Made by a program: the position numbers and the translations under genes. This document shows positions 1 through 5,711 of a DNA stretch of 6,631 nucleotides, piece by piece. Every line of letters begins with the position of its first letter. Within the stretch, counting starts at the first letter, position 1. The DNA is from Zoogloeaceae bacterium (GTDB lineage Bacteria; Pseudomonadota; Gammaproteobacteria; Burkholderiales; Rhodocyclaceae), in assembly GCA_031282665.1 (NCBI GenBank), contig JAITDH010000244.1, forward strand, positions 1-6,631. The letters run 5' to 3'. The notes beneath the pieces are model-generated. The model ran no database searches. It was not told the DNA's origin and saw only the letters and a program-made list of their open reading frames with translations.

Positions 1-1
1 A

Positions 2-112
2 AAAAACATCGAAATGCCGATCACCGCCGCCGTCGTCGACCTCCTGCAGGGCCGCATCTCCCCCCGCGATGCCGTCGCCGGCCTGCTGGCCCGCGATCCG
101 GCGGAGGAATGA
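2..112 (+). CDS. gpsA: C-terminal end of glycerol-3-phosphate dehydrogenase [NAD(P)+] (partial, 5' end outside window)
   Basis: Only the last 36 codons are present, read in the frame starting at base 2 and ending in TGA at 110-112. The peptide contains [15 protein letters not shown] followed by [14 protein letters not shown]. This resembles the end of GpsA, where a [VI]EMPI..AV..[LV]L.G helix and an SP.[ED]AV..LL.R helix close the substrate-binding domain. GpsA reduces dihydroxyacetone phosphate to sn-glycerol 3-phosphate in the cytoplasm, the entry to phospholipid synthesis. The gene converges on the dnaJ operon. I see no clear intrinsic terminator for it on the + strand. The identification rests on a short tail, so it is probable rather than certain. 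Confidence 0.75.
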   Translation, partial: KNIEMPITAAVVDLLQGRISPRDAVAGLLARDPAEE

Positions 113-273
113 GCCGCGCTCTCCGCATCGATGCTCGCAGGGACGGCTTCGGCCTCACGACCTCCGCCTGGCTTTCGCCGGTCTACTTTGTCCCGGTAGC
201 TTCACACGCAATCGTTACCCATCACGCATGCACCGGTAGGCTACTGATGACGGAACATCAGGCTTCCTCCCGT

Positions 274-314
274 AAAAAAAGACGGTGAAGCAATGAAACA
301 AACGACTTCACGTC
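274..314 (-). terminator. Intrinsic terminator of the dnaK/dnaJ operon
   Basis: Read on the minus strand, a 9-base arm GACGTGAAG (306-314) pairs with CTTCACCGTC (281-290), with one bulged base and a 15-base loop. A run of seven T residues (274-280) follows at once. This is the standard shape of a Rho-independent terminator for transcripts arriving from dnaJ. On the plus strand the hairpin has no T-run after it, so it is directional. It lies about 200 bases beyond the dnaJ stop codon, which gives the mRNA a long 3' untranslated region. Confidence 0.7.
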
Positions 315-384
315 GCACGAAGACCGCGTCATTCCGGGGGGAAAGAAAGGGGTTTTGTCATTTCGATACTCGCGGGGATCAGGT

Positions 385-411
385 GGGAAAGGGTAGGGGA
401 GGGCAGGGGGG
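385..411 (+). other. G-quadruplex motif (five G-tracts)
   Basis: Five runs of three or more G on the + strand (385-387, 391-393, 396-399, 401-403, 406-411) are separated by loops of only 3, 2, 1 and 2 bases. This satisfies the canonical G3+N1-7 rule with a spare tract. The + strand is the template for the dnaJ-side transcript and the sense strand for read-through from gpsA. Formation in vivo is inferred, not shown. Confidence 0.7.
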
Positions 412-465
412 CGGAAAAATGCCGGAGGATTCATGTCCTGCCCGGAAAAGTCAATGCTCCCTTCG

Positions 466-508
466 CCATCCAGGCATCATGCCCTTCATGCATGCAGCGC
501 CTGGATGG
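466..508 (-). repeat. Inverted repeat immediately after the dnaJ stop codon
   Basis: A perfect 10-base inverted repeat, CCATCCAGGC (466-475) and GCCTGGATGG (499-508), encloses a 23-base loop. It begins two bases after the dnaJ TGA. No T-run follows on either strand, so it is not a classic intrinsic terminator. A role in mRNA 3'-end stabilisation or weak pausing is possible. Confidence 0.5.
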
Positions 509-510
509 TC

Positions 511-1644
511 TCACCCGTTGAAGAAGTCCTTCACCTTGTCCATCCAGGATTGGGCGCGCGGGTTGTGCTTGCCGTCGTGTCCCTGGGAAATTTCTTCCAG
601 TTCCTTCAGCAATTCCTTTTGCCGGTCGGTGAGGCGTACCGGGGTTTCGACGATGACGTGGCAGAGCAGGTCGCCGTGCGAATGGCTGCGGATTCCCTTG
701 ATGCCTTTGCCGCGCAGGCGAAAAACGCGCCCGGTCTGGGTTTCGGGCGGGATCTTGAAATTCGCCGCGCCGTCCAGGGTGGGAATCTCGATTTCCCCAC
801 CTAGGGCGGCGGTGGTGAAGGAGATGGGCATTTCGCAGTGCAGGTCGTTGTGGTCGCGTATGAAGACGGAATGCTGCTTGAGGTGTACCTGCACGTAGAG
901 ATCGCCCGGCGGGCCGCCGTTCATGCCGTGTTCGCCCTCGCCGGAAAGCCGGATGCGATCGCCCTCGTCGACCCCGGCGGGAATCTTCACGGCCAGTGTC
1001 TTGTGTTTCTTGACCCGTCCCACGCCATGACAGGAGGGACACGGATCGGCGATGAAGCGGCCCGTGCCATGACATTTGTGGCAGGTCTGCTGGATGGAGA
1101 AAAAGCCCTGTTGCAGGCGAATCTGGCCGGTGCCCCCGCAGGTCGGGCAGGCCTTGGGTTCCGTGCCGGGCTTGGCGCCGGAGCCGTGACAGGTTTCGCA
1201 GGTTTCCATGGTGGGAATGCGAATCTTGGTTTCCGTGCCCTTGGCGGCCTGTTCGAGGGTGATTTCCAGGTTGTAGCGCAGGTCCGCGCCGCGATAGATG
1301 CCGCTGTGCCCGCCGTGGCCGCCGCCGCGATTGCCGAAGATTTCGTCGAAGATGCCACCGAAGGCGTCGGCGAAACTGCCGAAGCCTTGCCCACCACCGC
1401 CGAATCCGGCCTGGGGATCGATGCCGGCATGGCCGTATTGGTCGTAGGCCGCCCGTTTCTGGGCGTCGGAGAGGATTTCGTAGGCCTCTTTCGCTTCCTT
1501 GAATTTTTCTTCGGCTTCCTTGCTGTCCGGATTCCGGTCCGGGTGATATTTCATGGCCAGCTTGCGGTAGGCCTTCTTGATTTCCTCTTCGCTCGCGTCG
1601 TTATTTACGCCGAGGATTTCGTAAAAATCTTTCTTGTTGCTCAT
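511..1644 (-). CDS. dnaJ: Chaperone protein DnaJ (Hsp40), type I
   Basis: DnaJ is the co-chaperone that binds unfolded clients and stimulates the ATPase of DnaK in the cytoplasm. The 377-residue product has the full type I layout: J domain (about 5-70) with the HPD motif at 34-36; a Gly/Phe-rich linker (about 78-120, including [12 protein letters not shown]); four CxxCxGxG zinc-binding repeats with cysteines at 149/152, 166/169, 188/191 and 202/205; and C-terminal client-binding beta domains ending near 340. Length is normal for the family. The start chosen is ATG at 1642-1644 ([13 protein letters not shown]), preceded by AGGA ten bases upstream. A possible upstream start would add 36 residues, overlap the preceding gene and lie outside the family. 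It is the last gene of the operon, 29 bases after the exported MORN-like gene. Every key residue is present. Confidence 0.98.
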   Translation of the reverse strand: MSNKKDFYEILGVNNDASEEEIKKAYRKLAMKYHPDRNPDSKEAEEKFKEAKEAYEILSDAQKRAAYDQYGHAGIDPQAGFGGGGQGFGSFADAFGGIFDEIFGNRGGGHGGHSGIYRGADLRYNLEITLEQAAKGTETKIRIPTMETCETCHGSGAKPGTEPKACPTCGGTGQIRLQQGFFSIQQTCHKCHGTGRFIADPCPSCHGVGRVKKHKTLAVKIPAGVDEGDRIRLSGEGEHGMNGGPPGDLYVQVHLKQHSVFIRDHNDLHCEMPISFTTAALGGEIEIPTLDGAANFKIPPETQTGRVFRLRGKGIKGIRSHSHGDLLCHVIVETPVRLTDRQKELLKELEEISQGHDGKHNPRAQSWMDKVKDFFNG

Positions 1645-1673
1645 GGTATGGCGTTCCTGGTGTAAATGAGGCG

Positions 1674-2816
1674 TCAGCGCGGGGCGAAAAGCTTGAAGGG
1701 TTTGCCCCAATTCACTTCTTCGCTGCTGGTTCCCATGAACCAGTCGCTGCAATTGCCCTGTTCGCAGACGCGGCTGTCAACATGGAAAAGGGTGACGACA
1801 TCCGTGTCTGGCGGGATCGCTTCCCGCTTGCCGACCCTGGCGGCGAGGAGGACGCTGTGCTGGCTGTCGGGAAAATCCGGCGTGACGCCGACGAGGCGCG
1901 CGCTTGCCCATTCGTCACGGCTGGCGGGGCGGATGAGGGCGCTGTCGCGCGTTTGCATCTTGTCCAGGCGCACGCGCAGGCCGATGGTCTTGCCTTCCCA
2001 GCGGAAAGGATTTTCCTCGAGCTGCTCCAGCGTGAGCCAGGCATGAATGCCGTTCTTGCGATTGAATTCATGGAACCGCTGGCGGCTTTCCGCCTGTTTC
2101 TGCTGGTATTGCGCGCGGGTCTTTTCCTTTTCCGCGGCTTCGGATGCCTTGTTGTAATAGCCGGCCAGTTCGCCGCTTGCGTTTACCCGCGCTTCGACCA
2201 GTGGATCGGGCAGGAGGTTGTTGGCCGTGACCTTGAAGGTGCCGGTATGGATGCCGACGCGGATTTCCTGCTTGTCGTTCGGGCAGGCTTGCCGATAGCG
2301 TTTGCCCGCTTCCCGCATGAGTTTCTGCACGAGATCGTTGTCGGCGGCGTTCGCGCCGGATTTCAAGGTCAGGCGCAGGGATTCCACGCGGCAGAGTTCG
2401 AGCGGCCCGTCTTGCGCGCTGCGGCTGACGAAGAGCAGATCCGCGTCGCCCGCCTTGCCTTGTGGCACGAGATAACGGTCGCCCGGCGCGGGTTCCACGG
2501 CGCCGTCGATCTTGTTGCCGTTCAAGAAAATGCCGTTCCTGAATTCGCCTTCCCAGATGCTCTTCGGTGTCATCCGCGCGAGGCGAAACAGCCATTCGGC
2601 CTTGCCCTTGCCTTCGGCGCGTCCGTTCTTGCAGCCGCCGCTGTAGCGCAGGGCGTATTCGTCCTGTCGCCGCAGGTAGCTTGGCCCCCAGACGGCGCAG
2701 GCGCCGTCCTCGGATTTGATGTAACCGTTCCGTTCATAGCTGTCGGCGGAGGCCGGAAGGGAGCACAGGCCGGCAAGGACGGCGGCGGCAAGGGCGAAGG
2801 AGGAAAATTTACACAT
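1674..2816 (-). CDS. Exported MORN-like repeat protein encoded between dnaK and dnaJ (function unknown)
   Basis: I do not recognise a named gene. The 380-residue product starts with a likely Sec signal peptide (hydrophobic 7-20, predicted cleavage after PASA at 24), so it should be periplasmic or outer-surface. Residues about 57-100 contain MORN-like units: [18 protein letters not shown], then [14 protein letters not shown] charged, probably helical stretch follows at 222-250. Residues about 268-350 ([15 protein letters not shown] onward) look like a small beta-barrel, perhaps OB-fold-like; that part is inference. The mature protein has six cysteines (40, 62, 142, 178, 351, 356), compatible with disulfides. 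The start is ATG at 2814-2816 with GGA eight bases upstream. An earlier ATG at 2862-2864 lies in a terminator-like stem and would bury the signal peptide. It is 80 bases after dnaK and 29 before dnaJ on the same strand, so probably at least partly co-transcribed. MORN repeats usually mediate membrane or protein contacts; no enzymatic motif is seen. Confidence 0.85.
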   Translation of the reverse strand: MCKFSSFALAAAVLAGLCSLPASADSYERNGYIKSEDGACAVWGPSYLRRQDEYALRYSGGCKNGRAEGKGKAEWLFRLARMTPKSIWEGEFRNGIFLNGNKIDGAVEPAPGDRYLVPQGKAGDADLLFVSRSAQDGPLELCRVESLRLTLKSGANAADNDLVQKLMREAGKRYRQACPNDKQEIRVGIHTGTFKVTANNLLPDPLVEARVNASGELAGYYNKASEAAEKEKTRAQYQQKQAESRQRFHEFNRKNGIHAWLTLEQLEENPFRWEGKTIGLRVRLDKMQTRDSALIRPASRDEWASARLVGVTPDFPDSQHSVLLAARVGKREAIPPDTDVVTLFHVDSRVCEQGNCSDWFMGTSSEEVNWGKPFKLFAPR

Positions 2817-2835
2817 GGCGGTTTTCCAGGCAGGG

Positions 2836-2871
2836 AAAGCAAACAACGGGGATGCGGTGAGCATCCCCGTT
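2836..2871 (-). terminator. Terminator or attenuator hairpin between dnaK and the MORN-like gene
   Basis: On the minus strand an uninterrupted 11-base stem (AACGGGGATGC against GCATCCCCGTT, 2845-2855 and 2861-2871) closes a 5-base loop. A T-rich but interrupted tail, GTTTGCTTT (2836-2844), follows. The stem is strong and the tail is imperfect, so partial termination with read-through into the two downstream genes is likely. It sits 25 bases after the dnaK TAA. Confidence 0.7.
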
Positions 2872-2896
2872 CCGGCAGAAAAGAAAGGGGACGTGA

Positions 2897-4834
2897 TTAT
2901 TTCTTGTCTTTTACCTCGGTGAATTCCGCGTCGACCACATCGCCTTCGACGGTCTTTTCGCCCTGGCCTTGCGCGCCCTGGGCGCTCGCGCCGGGGTTAC
3001 CCTCCGCGCCCTGCTGCTGGGCGTACATCTTTTCGCCCAGCTTCTGCGCGGCCTGGGAAAGCGCCTCGGTCTTCGCGGCGATGGCTTCCTTGTCGTTGCC
3101 GCGCGCGGCTTCTTCCACTTCCTTCAGGGCGGCCTCGATCTTTTCCTTTTCCCCGGCGTCCAGCTTGTCGCCGTATTCGGCCAGGGATTTTTTCACCATG
3201 TGCGTCATGGCGTCGGCGCTGTTGCGCGTATCGGCCAGTTCGCGCGCCTTCCGGTCGTCTTCCGCGTGCAGTTCGGCGTCCTTCACCATCGCCTGGATTT
3301 CCGCTTCGGAAAGCCCGGAATTCGCCTTGATGGTGATCTTATTTTCCTTGCCGGTGCCCTTGTCCTTCGCGGAAACGTGCATGATGCCGTTGGCGTCGAT
3401 GTCGAAGCTCACCTCGATCTGCGGGATGCCGCGCGGCGCGGGCGGGATGCCTTCCAGATTGAATTGCCCCAGGCTCTTGTTGCCGGAAGAGACCTCCCGC
3501 TCGCCTTGCAGGACGTGGATGGTCACGGCCGACTGGTTGTCGTCGGCGGTGGAAAACACCTGGCTCGCCTTGGTCGGGATGGTGGTGTTCTTCTGGATCA
3601 GCTTGGTCATCACGCCGCCCAGGGTTTCGATGCCGAGCGACAGGGGCGTCACGTCGAGGAGGAGGACATCCTTCACGTCGCCTTGCAGGACGCCGCCCTG
3701 GATGGCCGCGCCGACCGCCACGGCCTCGTCGGGATTCACGTCGCGGCGGGGATCGCGGGCGAAGAATTCCTTCACCTTTTCCTGCACCTTGGGCATGCGG
3801 GTCATGCCGCCGACGAGGATCACGTCGTCGATGTCGGAGATCTTGCAACCCGCGTCCTTCAGCGCCACCTTGCACGGCTCGATGGTGCGCGCGACGAGAT
3901 CGTCGACCAGCGATTCAAGCTTGGCGCGGGTGAGCTTCTGCGTCAGGTGCTTGGGACCGGAGGCGTCCGCCGTGATGTAGGGCAGGTTCACCTCCGTCTG
4001 CTGGCTGGAGGAAAGCTCGATCTTCGCCTTTTCCGCCGCTTCCTTCAGGCGTTGCAGGGCGAGCACGTCCTTCTTCAGGTCGACGCCGGATTCCTTCTGG
4101 AATTCGTCGATGATGTAGTCGATCAGGCGCTGGTCGAAATCCTCGCCGCCCAGGAAGGTGTCGCCGTTCGTCGCCAGCACTTCGAATTGCTTTTCGCCAT
4201 CCACATCGGCGATTTCGATGATGGATATGTCGAAGGTCCCGCCGCCCAGGTCGTAAACCGCGATCTTCCGGTCTTTCCGCGCTTCCTTGTCCATGCCGAA
4301 GGCGAGCGCCGCGGCGGTCGGTTCGTTGATGATGCGCCGCACCTCCAGGCCGGCGATACGGCCCGCGTCCTTGGTGGCCTGCCGCTGGCTGTCATTGAAG
4401 TAGGCGGGCACGGTGATGACCGCCTCGGTGACTTCCTCGCCCAGGTAATCCTCGGCGGTTTTCTTCATCTTCCGCAGCACTTCGGCGGAAATCTGCGGCG
4501 GCGCGACCTTCTTGTCGCGGACCTCCACCCAGGCGTCGCCGTTGTCGGCGCGGACGATCTTGTAAGGCATCAGGCTGATGTCCTTTTGCACTTCCTTTTC
4601 CTCGAAGCGCCGGCCGATCAGGCGCTTGACCGCATACAGCGTGTTCTTCGGATTGGTGACCGCCTGCCGCTTGGCGGGCGCGCCGCAGAGGATTTCGCCA
4701 TCCTCGGCATAGCCGATGATGGAAGGCGTGGTGCGCGCGCCTTCCGAGTTTTCGATGACCCTGGCGCTGCCGCCTTCCATGACGGCCACGCAGCTATTGG
4801 TGGTGCCCAGGTCGATGCCAATGATTTTTCCCAT
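2897..4834 (-). CDS. dnaK: Molecular chaperone DnaK (Hsp70)
   Basis: DnaK is the ATP-driven Hsp70 that binds exposed hydrophobic segments of proteins in the cytoplasm, with DnaJ and GrpE as partners. The 645-residue product is full length. The nucleotide-binding domain (1 to about 385) has the phosphate-1 motif [14 protein letters not shown] (5-18), catalytic Lys70, Glu171, the phosphate-2 motif [11 protein letters not shown] (194-204) with Thr200, and VGGMTRMP (341-348). The hydrophobic interdomain linker DVLLLDV is at 389-395. The substrate-binding beta domain, helical lid and acidic tail ([13 protein letters not shown]) follow. The start is ATG at 4832-4834, with AAAGGA seven bases upstream. 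The gene lies 107 bases after grpE. It probably receives transcription from the sigma-32 promoter ahead of grpE, and perhaps from a second promoter overlapping the grpE stop. No key residue is missing. Confidence 0.99.
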   Translation of the reverse strand: MGKIIGIDLGTTNSCVAVMEGGSARVIENSEGARTTPSIIGYAEDGEILCGAPAKRQAVTNPKNTLYAVKRLIGRRFEEKEVQKDISLMPYKIVRADNGDAWVEVRDKKVAPPQISAEVLRKMKKTAEDYLGEEVTEAVITVPAYFNDSQRQATKDAGRIAGLEVRRIINEPTAAALAFGMDKEARKDRKIAVYDLGGGTFDISIIEIADVDGEKQFEVLATNGDTFLGGEDFDQRLIDYIIDEFQKESGVDLKKDVLALQRLKEAAEKAKIELSSSQQTEVNLPYITADASGPKHLTQKLTRAKLESLVDDLVARTIEPCKVALKDAGCKISDIDDVILVGGMTRMPKVQEKVKEFFARDPRRDVNPDEAVAVGAAIQGGVLQGDVKDVLLLDVTPLSLGIETLGGVMTKLIQKNTTIPTKASQVFSTADDNQSAVTIHVLQGEREVSSGNKSLGQFNLEGIPPAPRGIPQIEVSFDIDANGIMHVSAKDKGTGKENKITIKANSGLSEAEIQAMVKDAELHAEDDRKARELADTRNSADAMTHMVKKSLAEYGDKLDAGEKEKIEAALKEVEEAARGNDKEAIAAKTEALSQAAQKLGEKMYAQQQGAEGNPGASAQGAQGQGEKTVEGDVVDAEFTEVKDKK

Positions 4835-4918
4835 GTTCGATTCCTTTCAACTTTTGATTTGCCGTCGTCGTCATTTTTCCTTGCGATGACAGCGGGTTGG
4901 ATGTGTTCCTGTTTCGCT

Positions 4919-4946
4919 AGATAGGCATACTTTTCCGGATTTCAAG
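4919..4946 (-). promoter_or_regulatory. Candidate second sigma-32 promoter directly upstream of dnaK
   Basis: On the minus strand a perfect -35 box CTTGAAA (4940-4946), overlapping the grpE TGA, is followed 13 bases later by GCCTATCT (4919-4926). The latter matches the sigma-32 -10 consensus CCCCATNT at most positions. The 13-base spacing equals that of the promoter upstream of grpE. The weaker -10 box makes this a candidate only; the same stretch could also serve as a poor sigma-70 promoter. Confidence 0.4.
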
Positions 4947-5514
4947 CCTTGCCCCGGGAAACCATCACCATGGCCGGGCGCAGCACGCGCTCGGCGATCA
5001 GATAGCCCTTTTGCAGCACCTGCGCCACGGCATTCGGTTCCAGGTCGCTCTCCACCATCTGGATGGCCTGGTGCAGATTCGGATCGAACCTTTCCCCGAG
5101 CGGGTCGATTTCCTTGATCCCGGATTTCTCGAAAGCCGCGACGAGCTGCTTCAAGGTCAGTTCCACGCCGCCGCGCAAATCCTCCACGCTCTGCCCCTCG
5201 CGCGACAGCGCCGCCTACAGGCTGTCCTTCACGGCGAGAAGCTCGCCAGCGAATTTTTCGATGGCGAATTTATGCGCCTTGGCGACATCTTCCTGCGCGC
5301 GGCGGCGCACGTTTTCCGTCTCCGCCTTGGCCCGCAGCCAGTTGTCTTCACTGGCCGCCAGTTTTTCCGCCAGTACCCGCAACTGCCCGGCCGGGTCCGG
5401 GGTTTCCGGGCTTGCCGGGATTTCCACGAACGCTTCGGGCGCCGCCGTGGCCGTTTCTGGCGCTTCCTCGGGGATGTTTGGCGCATCTTGCGGATTTTGC
5501 GTTTCTTCACTCAT
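4942..5514 (-). CDS. grpE: Nucleotide exchange factor GrpE, reading frame interrupted by an in-frame amber codon
   Basis: GrpE is the dimeric factor that opens the DnaK nucleotide-binding domain to release ADP. The frame runs 191 codons from ATG (5512-5514, AGGAGG nine bases upstream) to TGA (4942-4944). TAG interrupts it at codon 100 (5215-5217). Before the stop: an acidic, disordered-looking head (1 to about 42) and a long helix with [21 protein letters not shown] (68-88). After it, same frame: [10 protein letters not shown], then the GrpE signature with FDPNLHQAI (143-151), KGY (169-171) and LRPAMVMV (178-185). Counted through the stop, the length (190) is normal for the family. No other lesion is visible, so decay is recent or absent. 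If translation ends at TAG, the 99-residue product lacks the beta domain that grips DnaK. Explanations: sequencing error, a recent GAG-to-TAG or similar point mutation, suppression of the stop, or re-initiation at GTG 5187. Confidence 0.93.
5185..5199 (-). promoter_or_regulatory. Possible internal ribosome binding site and GTG start in grpE, downstream of the amber codon
   Basis: GAGGGG (5194-5199) lies six bases ahead of an in-frame GTG (5185-5187), and the amber codon is only 15 bases upstream of GAGGGG. Re-initiation here would yield an 81-residue polypeptide with the rest of the helical bundle and the beta domain of GrpE. Such a site can arise by chance in a GC-rich coding sequence. Confidence 0.3.
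5215..5217 (-). other. In-frame amber (TAG) codon 100 of grpE
   Basis: The minus-strand codons around it read GTG AAG GAC AGC CTG TAG GCG GCG CTG, that is VKDSL-stop-AAL. In E. coli GrpE the corresponding stretch is VIDSLDRAL, so an acidic residue is expected. TAG differs from the glutamate codon GAG by one base. None of the four other stop codons visible in the window is TAG (TGA for gpsA, dnaJ, the MORN-like gene and the grpE end; TAA for dnaK). Confidence 0.95.
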
Positions 5515-5523
5515 GGGGATAGG

Positions 5524-5529
5524 CCTCCT
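5524..5529 (-). promoter_or_regulatory. grpE Shine-Dalgarno sequence
   Basis: A full AGGAGG lies nine bases upstream of the grpE ATG. It fixes the start codon and implies strong initiation, as expected for a heat-shock gene. Confidence 0.8.
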
Positions 5530-5564
5530 GGGTCAGCTTCCTAAAGATTTTTCGGATTTCCGGG

Positions 5565-5592
5565 TTATGGGGACAGCTTTTCCTTTTTCAAG
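5565..5592 (-). promoter_or_regulatory. Sigma-32 (RpoH) heat-shock promoter of the grpE-dnaK-dnaJ operon
   Basis: On the minus strand CTTGAAA (5586-5592) and CCCCATAA (5565-5572) are separated by 13 bases. This matches the E. coli sigma-32 consensus CTTGAAA-N13-CCCCATNT almost exactly. Transcription would begin near 5560, giving a leader of about 45 bases before the grpE ATG. No CIRCE element (TTAGCACTC and its repeat) is seen, so control appears to be by RpoH rather than HrcA. Confidence 0.88.
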
Positions 5593-5711
5593 GAGGGGGA
5601 CGGGAAAAATTCGGCCGGTTGCACCTCACGGCGCGTTTCTGGATTTTTCGATTCCGATTCCTGTTAATATGCAAGTCTTGGTTACAGGTAGCGCATACGT
5701 TTCGAGAACAC

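Larger units (their letters stand above)
113..510. other. Convergent intergenic region between gpsA and dnaJ
   Basis: About 400 bases lie between two converging genes. No reading frame here has a plausible start, ribosome binding site and recognisable product. The right half (about 335-415) is strongly purine-rich on the + strand. The region contains a G-quadruplex motif, a hairpin directly after the dnaJ stop, and a minus-strand terminator, each listed separately. Bases 113-273 show only weak features: a CTGATG/CATCAG inverted repeat at 244-261 and a 7-base CCGGTAG direct repeat. I see no tRNA or other known RNA there. Confidence 0.7.

Noticed and set aside
431..493. Twenty-codon minus-strand frame after dnaJ (MHEGHDAWMAKG...)
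   Set aside because: It has no ribosome binding site, lies mostly in the inverted repeat, and has no recognisable features.
293..898. 201-codon + strand frame reaching from the intergenic region into dnaJ
   Set aside because: Its second part is antisense to dnaJ, its composition is irregular, and the start lies in the loop of the dnaJ terminator hairpin.
838..1665. 275-codon open frame on the + strand opposite dnaJ
   Set aside because: It is Ala/Gly/Val-rich antisense shadow of dnaJ with no independent support.
1645..1752. Upstream start that would lengthen DnaJ by 36 residues
   Set aside because: The extra segment does not resemble DnaJ and overlaps the end of the preceding gene. The family begins at the KDFYEILGV segment.
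2745..2816. Lipoprotein signal (LAGLC) in the MORN-like protein
   Set aside because: The residue before the cysteine is Leu, not Gly/Ala/Ser, so the lipobox rule fails. Signal peptidase I cleavage after PASA fits better.
2817..2864. Upstream start that would lengthen the MORN-like protein by 16 residues
   Set aside because: That ATG lies inside the terminator-like stem and would place residues ahead of a well-formed signal peptide.
1782..3980. Very long open frame on the + strand (732 codons) opposite dnaK and the MORN-like gene
   Set aside because: It is antisense to well-identified genes, and its protein is low-complexity with no recognisable domain. Long antisense frames opposite dnaK are a known by-product of its codon usage.
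2969..4924. 651-codon open frame on the + strand opposite dnaK
   Set aside because: It mirrors dnaK codon structure over nearly its whole length and shows no start signal or family resemblance. Treated as a shadow.
4942..5514. Split of grpE by a frameshift or programmed frameshifting
   Set aside because: Both parts are in exactly the same frame, separated by one TAG codon, so no shift is involved.
5515..5711. CIRCE/HrcA operator upstream of grpE
   Set aside because: No TTAGCACTC-N9-GAGTGCTAA or close variant is present. The sigma-32 promoter explains the region.
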